NCBI GenBank assembly: GCA_938049385.1
Contig: CALIBQ010000055.1
Span: 1 to 32,143 of the forward strand
Reading direction: 5' to 3'
Source of the DNA: an uncultured Anaerolineae bacterium
GTDB taxonomy: Bacteria; Chloroflexota; Anaerolineae; JACIWP01
DNA length: 32,143 nucleotides
Below, piece by piece: positions 23,135 to 30,843 of this stretch; position 1 is the stretch's first letter, and each line of letters begins with the position of its first letter. The position numbers and the translations under genes are program-made. The notes below the pieces were generated by a model. The model was not told the origin of the DNA, ran no database searches, and worked only from the letters and a program-made list of their open reading frames with translations.

Positions 23135-24430
23135 TTCTCCCAGCATCTGCTGTACCACCTTGCGCCCATAGAGCAGGGCATAGTTCATGCCGCGATCCTG
23201 GGGATAAATGGAGGCCATACAGGACAGCCACAGGTTGTCCACAGGGGTCTTGAGCGCCGGCCGAATTTTCGAGTAGTGCCGCAGGATGACCGGCTGGGTC
23301 CAGCGATCGCGCCAGGCCCATTTCTCCTCCACCCAAGACGCGTCGAACTCCGGGAACATCTTCCGGATGTGCGGCAGGTAAGCCTCGAAAAGCTCCTCGG
23401 ACGACATCTGATAGTAGGGGTCGTCCGCGTCCAGGTAGCGGGAGAGATAGGCGATGTGGGCGCCGCCGTACTCATCGGGCCTCTGCATGTTGGTATGCTC
23501 GATGAGTCCGACGAAGGGGATGGTCGGGTCGGCGATATTGAGCCAGTAGGTGGTGCTCAGGGAGCGCCTCAGCTTGAGTACTAGGCAGACGTTGGCCAGG
23601 TAGATGATCTGCTGGAGCTGATGGCGGTAAGCCTCGGGCAGGCCGGGGGCCATCTCGGCCAGGATGGCCGGCGCGGTGGTAACGATGACCTGATCGAAGG
23701 GTTCGAACCGGCCGGCGGCCACTACCCCCACGGCGCGCCCGTCCTCGATGCGGATATGCTCTACCGGGGAATTCAGGTGGATATCCACCCCCATCTCCCG
23801 CATCTTCTGCTCCCAGGCGATGAGGACCGGGCCGAAGCCGCCGCGCTGATAGCCGAGCTTCTCGGCCCCGCTTCGCACGTCGCGCGAGCCGCCCCGCAGT
23901 ACCAGTTTGTTCCATATCCAGACGGCCGCGACCTGGTCGTGGTAGTGGCCGAATTTGTTGCGCAGGAGCGGCTCCCACACCACCTCATAGACGCGGGGGC
24001 CGGCGTAGCGCAGGAGCCAATCCTTGGCGGTGATCGCCTCCAGCTTGTGCCAATCCCGGATAAAGCGCGGCCAGATGGCCAGCATGCCCATGCGGATGCG
24101 GTCGGGAAAGCTCAGCGGCTTGAAGCGCAGGACGTCCAGCGGCGTGGCCAGGCGGTAAATCCGCTGGACGTAATAGAGGCCGGTATTGGAGTCGTTCCAG
24201 ACGAACTGGTCCCCCAGCCCCAGCTCATGGATAAGCTCCACCATGGCGGTATCGGTGGTGAAGAGGTGGTGGTAGAACTTTTCCAAGTAGGTGTTGTTGA
24301 CCTTGAAGGAGCCGGCCAGGCCGCCCAGGGTCTCGTCCTTCTCGAACAGGGTGCAGGGGATGCCGCGCTTGGCCAGCTCATAAGCCGCGCTCATGCCAGT
24401 GATGCCGCCGCCGATGACTGCGACTCTCAT
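23114..24430 (-). CDS. FAD-dependent amine-oxidase-fold oxidoreductase (protoporphyrinogen oxidase/UDP-galactopyranose-mutase-like)
   Basis: The protein has 438 residues from ATG 24430. The N-terminal dinucleotide motif VAVIGGGITGMSAAYELAKRG (3-23), E31 in TLFEKDETLGGLAGS and the C-terminal FAD contact region (LWLSCMASIYPQDRGMNYAL) define the NAD(P)/FAD amine-oxidase superfamily. The KFYHHLF segment and the NLWLS..ASIYP.DRG ending resemble proteins annotated as protoporphyrinogen-oxidase-like or UDP-galactopyranose mutase-like and often found with surface polysaccharide genes. Its neighbour is a sugar-nucleotide epimerase, which supports a sugar or lipid-linked role, but the substrate is unknown. 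It is last in the eight-gene minus-strand run yet has its own promoter 35-63 bases upstream. Its 3' end overlaps a repeat. Confidence 0.78.
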   Translation of the reverse strand: MRVAVIGGGITGMSAAYELAKRGIPCTLFEKDETLGGLAGSFKVNNTYLEKFYHHLFTTDTAMVELIHELGLGDQFVWNDSNTGLYYVQRIYRLATPLDVLRFKPLSFPDRIRMGMLAIWPRFIRDWHKLEAITAKDWLLRYAGPRVYEVVWEPLLRNKFGHYHDQVAAVWIWNKLVLRGGSRDVRSGAEKLGYQRGGFGPVLIAWEQKMREMGVDIHLNSPVEHIRIEDGRAVGVVAAGRFEPFDQVIVTTAPAILAEMAPGLPEAYRHQLQQIIYLANVCLVLKLRRSLSTTYWLNIADPTIPFVGLIEHTNMQRPDEYGGAHIAYLSRYLDADDPYYQMSSEELFEAYLPHIRKMFPEFDASWVEEKWAWRDRWTQPVILRHYSKIRPALKTPVDNLWLSCMASIYPQDRGMNYALLYGRKVVQQMLGEVEGGPR

Positions 24431-24464
24431 AACGTCCGCGTCCTCCGTTGGTAATGCTGGGGAA

Positions 24465-24493
24465 AGTATACCACTGCGGGATAGCCGGCGCAA
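24465..24493 (-). promoter_or_regulatory. Promoter for the FAD oxidoreductase gene
   Basis: On the minus strand TTGCGC (24488-24493), exactly 17 bases ending TGG, then TATACT (24465-24470) form an extended -10 promoter. It lies in the 104-base gap after the HAD gene, so this gene can be expressed apart from the operon. Confidence 0.6.
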
Positions 24494-24534
24494 TTCGCGC
24501 TCGGCCGGCGGTGCATGTACAGCTCGCCTGGCCA

Positions 24535-25155
24535 TTACACCTGCAGGCTCATCTCGCGCAGTGCCTTCGCCAGCTCCACAGGCGTGGTGAACAGCAGGGC
24601 GCGCATGCCGGCCGCCCGCGCCGCCTCCACATTGCGCGCCTTGTCATCCACGAACAGTATACGCTCCATCGGCACAGCCAACTGTTCCGCGACCCAGCGG
24701 TAGGCGGCCGCATCCGGCTTGCGCCGGCCGATCTCCGCTGAAATCCCGATGACATCGAACAGGCGCGCCGGCCAGCCCAGCCGCTCCAGATGCTCCCGCA
24801 GGCTGATGGTGGCATTGCTGAGCAGGCCCAGCCGCACCTGCCCATACAGCCGTTTGGCCAGCTCCACCATCTCCCCGTTGATGGTCTCGAAGGGCAGGGT
24901 GCCGTGGCGAAAGCGCCTGAAGGCCGGCGGAAGCCGCCCTTCCCACTCGCCGGCGACCTGCCGCCAGTACTCCTCCTCGCCGATGGCCCCGACCGACACC
25001 GCCTCCCAGGCCGGCCCGCTTCCCAGCGCCTGCAGGAGCGCGCCGGCCGGCAGACCCAGGGCGCGTTCATACATCTCGAACTCGGGTTGAAGGGAGTCGG
25101 GGATGGTGAAGACCCCGCCGTAATCAAAGACGATGGCTTCTGGGCGTTCGGTCAT
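24535..25155 (-). CDS. HAD-superfamily hydrolase (YihX/phosphatase-like)
   Basis: The protein has 206 residues with AAGGA before the ATG. HAD motif I is IVFDYGGVFT with nucleophile D11; the second acidic position is Gly, as in the YihX/epoxide-hydrolase-N branch rather than the DxD type. Motif II is GLLSNAT (S113, N114), motif III is the K146 in GRRKPDAAAY and motif IV is LFVDDKARN (D170, D171). The insert between motifs I and II is helical (C1-cap type). The family removes phosphate from small metabolites such as sugar phosphates; the missing second Asp of motif I may lower phosphatase activity or shift substrate. It lies 24 bases after the GNAT gene. The specific substrate is unknown. Confidence 0.82.
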   Translation of the reverse strand: MTERPEAIVFDYGGVFTIPDSLQPEFEMYERALGLPAGALLQALGSGPAWEAVSVGAIGEEEYWRQVAGEWEGRLPPAFRRFRHGTLPFETINGEMVELAKRLYGQVRLGLLSNATISLREHLERLGWPARLFDVIGISAEIGRRKPDAAAYRWVAEQLAVPMERILFVDDKARNVEAARAAGMRALLFTTPVELAKALREMSLQV

Positions 25156-25179
25156 CGGGGAATCCTTCTTTACGGGGGT

Positions 25180-26040
25180 TCACAGCGCGGGTGAGAGCGG
25201 TTTGACTAGCGCCGGCACCTCGACGCTGACGCGCTCGAAGCCGAAGGCCTCGTACAGCCGGCGGGAGCGCAGGTTATCCGCCTGGGTGTTCAGGGTGATT
25301 GGGCGGATCCCCTGCTGGTCGAAGAACTCCAGCACGTCAGCCAGCAAGCGCCGGCCGATGCCGCGGCCCTGCCAGGCCGGCAGTACCGCCAGCCGGATGA
25401 TCTGCCCCTGCTCGGAGACGATATCGCCGGCGGCATAGCCAACCGGCGCCCCATCCCACTCCGCGATGCGGAAATAGGGCAGGCGGATGATCATGGCGGC
25501 GTGCAGGGCCGGCGGATAGCGCCACATCGGCTCAAAAGCCTGGGCGTCAATGCCGGCGGCGGTCTCTGCGTCCTGCAGGACTGCCGGCCGCAGACGCACC
25601 TGCGTACTGCCGGCATCGGGAATAGGTCCGCCCCAGCGCACGTAGGAGATGATAGAGGTGCGCGTGATGAAGCCCTGCCGGCGGAGCACCCGGACGAGCC
25701 AGGGCACATAGCCGATAAAGACCAGCTCCTGGGCGCCGGTCCGGGAAAGGCTCGCTTCATGCTCTGCCAGGAGCCGGCGAAACAGGGGCCCGGGCTGTTC
25801 CCAGGAATCCAGCGCGGCGTATATGACGCTGGCCACCGGCGGCCGGTCGAGGCCGCATCCCAGCACCCCGACCAGCCGGCCGGCGCGGTTGCGCGCCAGG
25901 TAGCCCGGCCAACGCAGGGCGGAGGTCTCGTCATAATCCGCATGGATAAAGCTCCAGATGGAGGAGCGCAGGAACGCCGCCACCGCCGGCTTATCCCGTT
26001 CCTCCACCGCTCGCACAGCGGGGAAATGTCCCATTTCCAT
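25180..26040 (-). CDS. GNAT-family N-acetyltransferase, probable tandem GNAT protein
   Basis: The protein has 286 residues from ATG 26040, with CTGGGG just before it; ATG 26034 is possible, and a longer frame to 26079 overlaps the upstream gene. The C-terminal domain (about 148-280) is a clear GNAT: RLAVLPAWQGRGIGRRLL with the acetyl-CoA loop QGRGIG at 224-229, then ITLNTQADNLRSRRLYEAFGFE. The N-terminal 140 residues show a weaker GNAT-like pattern (GRLVGVLGCG, then WLVRVLRRQGFI) but lack the acetyl-CoA loop, so it may be a degenerate first domain. It transfers an acetyl group to an amine; the substrate is unknown. The start is 14 bases after the upstream stop codon, so it is probably cotranslated. 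Confidence 0.8.
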   Translation of the reverse strand: MEMGHFPAVRAVEERDKPAVAAFLRSSIWSFIHADYDETSALRWPGYLARNRAGRLVGVLGCGLDRPPVASVIYAALDSWEQPGPLFRRLLAEHEASLSRTGAQELVFIGYVPWLVRVLRRQGFITRTSIISYVRWGGPIPDAGSTQVRLRPAVLQDAETAAGIDAQAFEPMWRYPPALHAAMIIRLPYFRIAEWDGAPVGYAAGDIVSEQGQIIRLAVLPAWQGRGIGRRLLADVLEFFDQQGIRPITLNTQADNLRSRRLYEAFGFERVSVEVPALVKPLSPAL

Positions 26041-26054
26041 ATGCCCCAGCCCGG

Positions 26055-26633
26055 TTATATCCCCAGGCGCGGTTTGCAAATGATTTCCAGCACCTGCAGG
26101 TCAAAGAGGTCCTGGGCATGCGCCGGCCGGATGACCAGCGCGGTATCGGCACCGCTTTTTGTGCCGGCGACGGTGATGATCTCCTGGTCACAGCGCACCA
26201 GGCCGGCGTCCGCCGCCATCACTGCCATCTCCACCCCCACCTTGACCCCCTGGCCGAAAATGCGCAGGGTGTAGGCCATAATCTCATCTACCTGATAGGT
26301 CGCCAGCTTGCGCCGGACGGCGCGCCCCACCCCGCCGAAGGCATGCGTGCAGGTCAGGATGGGCACGCCGGCGCGCTCGATGGCGGCGCGGTGCTCCGGC
26401 AGAAGCTCCTGCACGTTCGGCTCCGTGAAGCCGGCCGAATGGCTCACCACCACCAGCCGATCGGCCGGGAAAATCTGTGCCGCCCGGGCACCGGTGGCGC
26501 CGGAAGTGGTGGCCACCAGGACGCGCCGGATGTCCAGCTCCCGCATGCGCTCATATGCCAGGGCCAGGGTGCGCTCGGTGTTGGCTGGCCCAGGTTCGGC
26601 GAAATATACGGCCTGTACAGTGCGCTCTCCCAT
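26055..26633 (-). CDS. Pyruvate kinase alpha/beta-domain-like protein
   Basis: The protein has 192 residues from ATG 26633, with GGAGG six bases ahead. Segments such as TLALAYERMRELDIRRVLVATTSGATGARAAQIF, RLVVVSHSAGFTEPNVQEL and QEIITVAGTKSGADTALVIRPA resemble the C-terminal (allosteric) domain of pyruvate kinase standing alone, as in proteins annotated PK_C-like. The catalytic barrel of pyruvate kinase is absent, so it should not have kinase activity. THAFGGVGRAVRRKL lies in the middle. It is in the operon between iorB and the GNAT gene. A regulatory or small-molecule-binding role is plausible but unproven. The domain call is from pattern memory and should be confirmed by profile search. Confidence 0.65.
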   Translation of the reverse strand: MGERTVQAVYFAEPGPANTERTLALAYERMRELDIRRVLVATTSGATGARAAQIFPADRLVVVSHSAGFTEPNVQELLPEHRAAIERAGVPILTCTHAFGGVGRAVRRKLATYQVDEIMAYTLRIFGQGVKVGVEMAVMAADAGLVRCDQEIITVAGTKSGADTALVIRPAHAQDLFDLQVLEIICKPRLGI

Positions 26634-26655
26634 GCAGTGCCTCCTCGCTGAAACT

Positions 26656-26697
26656 TCCCCCCGATCCACTTCCCTACACACGGGGAAAGAGGAATGG
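26656..26697. repeat. Intergenic C-rich/G-rich hairpin element, copy 3
   Basis: TTCCC (26671-26675), a CACAC-containing loop and GGGAA (26684-26688) with C-rich and G-rich flanks resemble the elements at 14234-14275 and 22001-22041. It lies in the 91-base gap between iorB and the pyruvate-kinase-C-like gene, within the operon. Confidence 0.5.
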
Positions 26698-26724
26698 GAC
26701 ATTTGGGCAATCCCCATGATGCCT

Positions 26725-27327
26725 CTACCGTTTGCGCGCCTGGCCGGCCAGCGCGCGCCCGCGCCGGAAGGCTTCCAGGTTCACCTCCAGCGCTTTGGCC
26801 GGCACGTGCCGCGCCGCGGCCTCCAGCCAGATATGCTCCTCCACCGCCAGCCAGGCGGAAAGCGCCCCCAGTATTACCAGGTTGTGGGCGCGGGCATTGC
26901 CCAACTGCTGGGCAATCTCCACCGCCGGCACCAGCAGGTAATCCTTGGTCACCTGCTCCACAACCCCGATAAAGCGCGCCTGGGAGGGATATTCTGCCCC
27001 GCCGGAGGTCACCGCCACCGGCGGGATCTGATGCGTGCTCAGGATGGCACGCCCGCCCTGCCGCAGATACTCGATGTAGCGCAGGGCCTCCACCATCTCA
27101 AAGCCGAGCAGGATATCCACCTCGCCCTTGCCGGCCATGGGAGAGAAGACCTGCTCGCCCCAGCGCACATGACTGCTCACACTGCCGCCGCGCTGGGCCA
27201 TGCCGTGAATCTCCGACTTCTTGACATCATAGCCGGCGGCCAGGCCCGCGTCTGCCAGGATATTGGCGGCCAGCAGGGTGCCCTGACCACCGACGCCCAC
27301 CAGCATGAAGTTGATCGGTTCTTTCAT
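26725..27327 (-). CDS. iorB: Indolepyruvate:ferredoxin oxidoreductase subunit beta
   Basis: The protein has 200 residues, the usual length, with GGAGG ahead of the ATG. It opens with INFMLVGVGGQGTLLAANIL, the gamma-type 2-oxoacid:ferredoxin oxidoreductase motif, followed by VKKSEIHGMAQRGGSVSSHVRWG, which is diagnostic for IorB. IorB pairs with IorA to convert arylpyruvates (indolepyruvate, phenylpyruvate) to aryl-acetyl-CoA with reduction of ferredoxin, in the breakdown of aromatic amino acids by anaerobes. It follows iorA by 18 bases on the same transcript. All recognisable motifs are intact. Confidence 0.93.
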   Translation of the reverse strand: MKEPINFMLVGVGGQGTLLAANILADAGLAAGYDVKKSEIHGMAQRGGSVSSHVRWGEQVFSPMAGKGEVDILLGFEMVEALRYIEYLRQGGRAILSTHQIPPVAVTSGGAEYPSQARFIGVVEQVTKDYLLVPAVEIAQQLGNARAHNLVILGALSAWLAVEEHIWLEAAARHVPAKALEVNLEAFRRGRALAGQARKR

Positions 27328-27345
27328 GGCAGGTCCTCCGTGATG

Positions 27346-29163
27346 TCAGGATTGGCCGCCGGCGGGCGTGGGGGCCGGCGCGACCTCGGACCGGAACAGG
27401 ATGGCATGCTGAGGGCAGACCTGGGCGCACACCTCACAGCCGGTGCAGAGAAGCGGGTCAATGTCCGATTTCTGGCGCTTGTTCTTCTCGAAAATCTCAT
27501 CACTGCGGCGGATGGCGGGACAGCCCACCCGGAAGCAGGTCCAGCAGGCGATGCATTTCTGGCGGTCGACGCGCAGGGGCAGGTAGCGCTTGCGGGCCTC
27601 TGGCAGGAGGGCGCACTCGCGTCGGGTGATGATGACGGCCGGCTCCTCCTTCGCCAGCGCCTCCTCGAACGCCTCCTGCACCGCCTTCAGGTCATAGGCG
27701 TCCACGGTGCGCACATTGGGTATGCCCATGGCACGTACCAGCGGCTCCAGCTCGACCTCCACGGTCCTCTCGCCCTGCAGGGTGTAGCCGGTGCCGGGGT
27801 TCTGCTGGTGGCCGGTCATGGCGGTGACGCGGTTGTCCATGATGACTGTGATGGTCTTGCCGCGGTTGTAGGCGACGTTGAGCAGGGCCGGCATGCCCGT
27901 GTGGAAGAAGGTGGAATCGCCGATGACCGCGATCTGGCGCTCGGGGCCGCCGGCCTTGTCCGCGCCGTGCGCCACACCGATGCCGGCGCCCATGCACCCA
28001 CAAAAGTCAATGGTGGAGAGCGGCGGCATGGCGCCAAGCGTGTAACAGCCGATATCCCCCTGCACCGGTAGCTTGAACTTTTTCATTACGTAGAAGACGC
28101 CGCGATGGGGACAGCCTGGACAGAGCACCGGCGGGCGCGGCGGCAGGTCCCCCTTGATGGGGTCCGGCGGGACGACACGCTCCGACTCGGGGAGCAGGCC
28201 GGCGGCGATGGCGGCGTCGCGCACCACCTCGGGAGAGAACTCCCCGCAGATGGGGAAGATGCTCTTGCCTTCGACCGGGATGCCGAGGATGCGGATTTCC
28301 TCCTCCAGGAAGGGGTCCAGCTCTTCCAGCACGATGAGCCGGCGCACCTTGCCGGCGAAATCGGCGATGAGCCGGCGGGGGACCGGATAGGTCATGCCCA
28401 GCCGCAGGACCGAAGCGTCCGGGAACACCTCGCGAGCATATTGATAGGACACACCGCAGGTAACGATGCCCAGCTCCTGGTCGCGCAGTTCTACCCGGTT
28501 ATAAGGGAAGCTCTCCGCAAACTCCGCCAAGCGCTGGATGCGCTCTTCCAAGACGGGATGGCGCTTGCGGGCATTGACCGGCAGCATGACGTACTTCTCG
28601 AAGTTGCGGGGGAACTTCTCCACCTTCGGCGGGCGCTTCTGGCGTTCCCCCACCTCCACCGGCGAGTAGGTGTGCGCGATTCGGGTGGTGATGCGCAGGA
28701 GCACCGGCGTGTCGAACTGCTCGCTGATGTCCAGCGCCGCCGCTACCATTTCCTTGGCTTCCTGGCTGTCGCTGGGCTCCAGGCAGGGCACGCGGGCGAA
28801 TTTGGCGTAGCGGCGGTTGTCCTGCTCGTTCTGGGAGCTGTGCATGGCGGGGTCGTCGGCGGAGACGATAACCAGGCCAGCCTCGATGCCGGTCATGGAC
28901 GCATAGAAGAACGAGTCGGCCGCCACGTTCAGGCCGACATGCTTCATGCAGGTCATGGCGCGCCGGCCGGCGTAGGCCGCGCCGATGGCCACGTCCATAG
29001 CCACTTTCTCGTTGGTCGCCCATTCTGCATAGACATCCGGAAGGGTCGCAAATGTCTCCAGAATCTCGGTGCTGGGCGTGCCGGGATAGGCCGCGGCGAC
29101 TTCCACGCCGGCCTCCCAGGCTCCCCAGGCGATGGCCTCATTGCCGGATAGAATGCGCTTCAT
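27346..29163 (-). CDS. iorA: Indolepyruvate:ferredoxin oxidoreductase subunit alpha
   Basis: The protein has 605 residues, full length. The N-terminal pyrimidine-binding domain has AAYPGTPSTEILE and WATNEKVAMDVAIGAAYAG. A central VLCPGCPHRGVFYVMKK segment follows, and the thiamine diphosphate-binding region has CMGAGIGVAHG and IGDSTFFHTGMPALLNVAYN...DN. The C-terminus carries two ferredoxin-type motifs: C537-x2-C540-x2-C543-x4-C548-P and C573-x2-C576-x2-C579-x3-C583-P. It oxidatively decarboxylates indolepyruvate and related arylpyruvates, giving acyl-CoA, CO2 and reduced ferredoxin in the cytosol. It needs IorB, encoded immediately downstream. This points to an anaerobic amino acid-using lifestyle. 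Confidence 0.96.
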   Translation of the reverse strand: MKRILSGNEAIAWGAWEAGVEVAAAYPGTPSTEILETFATLPDVYAEWATNEKVAMDVAIGAAYAGRRAMTCMKHVGLNVAADSFFYASMTGIEAGLVIVSADDPAMHSSQNEQDNRRYAKFARVPCLEPSDSQEAKEMVAAALDISEQFDTPVLLRITTRIAHTYSPVEVGERQKRPPKVEKFPRNFEKYVMLPVNARKRHPVLEERIQRLAEFAESFPYNRVELRDQELGIVTCGVSYQYAREVFPDASVLRLGMTYPVPRRLIADFAGKVRRLIVLEELDPFLEEEIRILGIPVEGKSIFPICGEFSPEVVRDAAIAAGLLPESERVVPPDPIKGDLPPRPPVLCPGCPHRGVFYVMKKFKLPVQGDIGCYTLGAMPPLSTIDFCGCMGAGIGVAHGADKAGGPERQIAVIGDSTFFHTGMPALLNVAYNRGKTITVIMDNRVTAMTGHQQNPGTGYTLQGERTVEVELEPLVRAMGIPNVRTVDAYDLKAVQEAFEEALAKEEPAVIITRRECALLPEARKRYLPLRVDRQKCIACWTCFRVGCPAIRRSDEIFEKNKRQKSDIDPLLCTGCEVCAQVCPQHAILFRSEVAPAPTPAGGQS

Positions 29164-29181
29164 CGTGATGTGTTTCCTCCA

Positions 29182-29637
29182 TCAGCGGTGATGCAGATGT
29201 TTCATCAGTTCCTGGACCTGCACGGCCCGCCGGCGCTGTATCTCCGCGCCCTCCGCGAACAGCTTCCGCACCTCCTGGGTGAGGGAAGGATCGCCGGCGC
29301 GCTGTGCGTACCACTGCGCGGCGTGCGCGGCCCCCTGGCGCAGGAATTCCAGGCGGGCCAGCGGCGTGCGGCGGGAATAGAACTGCTTCAACAACTCGCC
29401 GGCGTCGGGCCGGAGGTCCACCGGCTGGCCGCGCCGGCGCAGGGCCTGCGCCAACCGTGCCATGAAGCCCTGGTCCTCCTCCAGTGCCTCCTGCAGGAAG
29501 GTGCGGATTTCCTCCGCGCCGGCCTGCGTCTGAAAGGCGCGGTACAGCACCACATAGGCCAGGCGCGAGGCGAGGTTCTGGCGCAGGGCGCCGATGTCGG
29601 CGGCAGTTGTGCGGGTCTGCGGGTCCGGTTCGGTCAT
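29182..29637 (-). CDS. Helical protein of unknown function upstream of iorA
   Basis: The protein has 151 residues with AAGGAAG before the ATG. The sequence is almost entirely alpha-helical and rich in A, E, Q and R. Helices such as RLAYVVLYRAFQTQAGAEEIRTFLQEALEEDQGFMARLAQALRRRG and LARLEFLRQGAAHAAQWYAQRAG suggest a four-helix bundle. Spaced E and H residues give a faint ferritin/rubrerythrin look, but the EXXH pair of that family is not clearly present. No membrane segment or signal is seen. It lies 18 bases before iorA and 12 bases after the deacetylase gene, so it is probably in the operon. No function is assigned. Confidence 0.65.
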   Translation of the reverse strand: MTEPDPQTRTTAADIGALRQNLASRLAYVVLYRAFQTQAGAEEIRTFLQEALEEDQGFMARLAQALRRRGQPVDLRPDAGELLKQFYSRRTPLARLEFLRQGAAHAAQWYAQRAGDPSLTQEVRKLFAEGAEIQRRRAVQVQELMKHLHHR

Positions 29638-29649
29638 AGAAGCGCTTCC

Positions 29650-30453
29650 TTATCCCAGGCCGGCGAACAGGTCACAGCCCTGGCGCGGCGGGTCCAGGGG
29701 AACGCCGGCGGCCAGCACAAAATGCTCGATGGCCATGAACCGTCGCTGTTCCTCTTCCGGCATCTGCTGGCGGGGCGCGTTAGGATTCGCCTGCGAACGG
29801 TGACAGGCCCAGGCCCGCAGTTTCTGCTCCAAGTAGGGCGAGTTATCCAGCGAAAGGGTGATCTGCTCGTCGGGGATGCCGGCGAACTCCAGCAGTTGGC
29901 CTTTCAGCTCCACCTTCAGCTCTGCGTACTGCCTCCAGCGCTGGACCATGCTTTGGCTGAGCCCGAAGTAGAAGAGGCGCGCCGGCTGGAACGGCGCCAG
30001 GCCCTCCGCAAAATGGGCGGGGAAGGCGGTCGGGTCGCCGGCGAGGTGCCAGGCCCGCGTGGTCAGGCGCGAGACCGCCACATGGTCCGGGTGGCCATAA
30101 ATGCCGTCCGGGCCGAAAGTGATGACGACGTCGGGGTGCTCCTGCCGCACCAGCCGCACGAGGGGTTCCAGCGCGGTTTCCTCGCAAAGCTGGACCGCGC
30201 CGTCGGCGCAGGCAAGGATGTAAGGAGGTTCCGCGCCCAGCACCTGACAGGCACAGCGCAGTTCCTGCTCCCGCACCTGGGCGATGTTTTCGGGAGTCGC
30301 CGCTGTGGGGTCAAAGATGGTGCCGGCCTCCCCGCGGGTGGCGGCCACGACGATCACGCGCGCTCCCTGCGCCGCATACCGGGCCAGGGTGCCGCCGATG
30401 ATGGATTCGTCATCCGGGTGAGCGCCCACCATCATCAATGTGCGCTGAGACAT
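29650..30453 (-). CDS. PIG-L/LmbE-family zinc-dependent N-deacetylase
   Basis: The protein has 267 residues with GGAAGG before the ATG. The zinc site is the family motif AHPDDE (11-16; H12 and D15 ligands) with the later H124 in YGHPDHVAV; D14 is the likely base. These enzymes remove acetyl or similar groups from GlcNAc conjugates: MshB and Mca in mycothiol, BshB in bacillithiol, PIG-L in GPI biosynthesis. The GIYGHPDHVAVSRLTTRAW context is typical of MshB/Mca-like members. No other thiol-synthesis gene (MshA/BshA, MshC/BshC) is in the window, so the substrate is open. It is the first gene of the eight-gene run, with an extended -10 promoter about 36 bases upstream. Confidence 0.85.
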   Translation of the reverse strand: MSQRTLMMVGAHPDDESIIGGTLARYAAQGARVIVVAATRGEAGTIFDPTAATPENIAQVREQELRCACQVLGAEPPYILACADGAVQLCEETALEPLVRLVRQEHPDVVITFGPDGIYGHPDHVAVSRLTTRAWHLAGDPTAFPAHFAEGLAPFQPARLFYFGLSQSMVQRWRQYAELKVELKGQLLEFAGIPDEQITLSLDNSPYLEQKLRAWACHRSQANPNAPRQQMPEEEQRRFMAIEHFVLAAGVPLDPPRQGCDLFAGLG

Positions 30454-30488
30454 CGGTACATCCTTCCATGAACGGTTTGCCGGCTTAT

Positions 30489-30497
30489 ATTATAGCA
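30489..30497 (-). promoter_or_regulatory. Extended -10 promoter for the deacetylase/iorAB operon
   Basis: On the minus strand TGC-TATAAT is a perfect extended -10. A weak TTGTCC lies 18 bases upstream. It is divergent from the mtnA promoter at 30577-30605. Confidence 0.6.
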
Positions 30498-30576
30498 CCG
30501 GGCCAGCCGGCGGGACAAATAGCGCCTCGGCCGGCCGGGGGTCGGGGGTGGGGTCAGCACGGCCCTGCAGGGTATT

Positions 30577-30605
30577 TTGACAAATCTGCTCCCTTATGCT
30601 ACTAT
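30577..30605 (+). promoter_or_regulatory. Sigma70 promoter for the SAM riboswitch/mtnA transcript
   Basis: TTGACA (30577-30582), exactly 17 bases, then TACTAT (30600-30605). Transcription would start near 30612, about 30 bases before the riboswitch P1 stem. Confidence 0.75.
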
Positions 30606-30640
30606 CAGCGCCGTACAATTCCATAATCTGGAAAGGCGGA

Positions 30641-30773
30641 GACTCTTATCCAGAGGGGTGGAGGGACCGGCCCTGTGAAGCCCCGGCAACCAGGCGTGGT
30701 CCACGCCATGGTGCCAATTCCGGCAGGAGCACAGGCGCGTGGATGCCTGTCTGCTACCTGAAAGATGAGAGGG
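30641..30773 (+). ncRNA. SAM-I (S-box) riboswitch aptamer
   Basis: The conserved S-box core reads CTTATCCAGAG, then GGTGGAGGGAC, then a GCCCTGTGAAGCCCCGGCAACC block, a P3 hairpin (GGCGTGG-TC-CACGCC), GGTGCCAATTCC, a P4 hairpin (ACAGGC...GCCTGT) and AAAGATGAGAG at the end. The P1 stem is CTCTTATC (30643-30650) with GATGAGAG (30764-30771), including one wobble pair. S-box RNAs bind S-adenosylmethionine and switch off methionine/SAM metabolism genes, here mtnA. The terminator follows 17 bases downstream. Confidence 0.93.
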
Positions 30774-30790
30774 GAGATGTCCGCGCAGGT

Positions 30791-30818
30791 AAGCTCTCCT
30801 CGGGAGAGCTTTTTATTT
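30791..30818 (+). terminator. Riboswitch-controlled intrinsic terminator before mtnA
   Basis: AAGCTCTCC (30791-30799), a TCG loop, and GGAGAGCTT (30803-30811) form a 9-bp stem followed by TTTATTT. The 5' arm can also pair with the GAGAGGGGAG segment at the 3' side of aptamer P1 (about 30768-30777), the usual antiterminator when SAM is low. SAM binding would free the terminator and stop transcription. Confidence 0.85.
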
Positions 30819-30843
30819 GTCGTTTACCGAACGGAGGCGGCCC

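Noticed and set aside
26308-28071. Long plus-strand frame opposite iorA, iorB and the PK-C-like gene
   Set aside because: It spans three genuine minus-strand genes and their gaps, with no ribosome site or recognisable protein. It is an antisense shadow.
29170-30471. Plus-strand frame opposite the deacetylase and helical-protein genes
   Set aside because: It covers two real genes and their spacer and has no start signal or domain.
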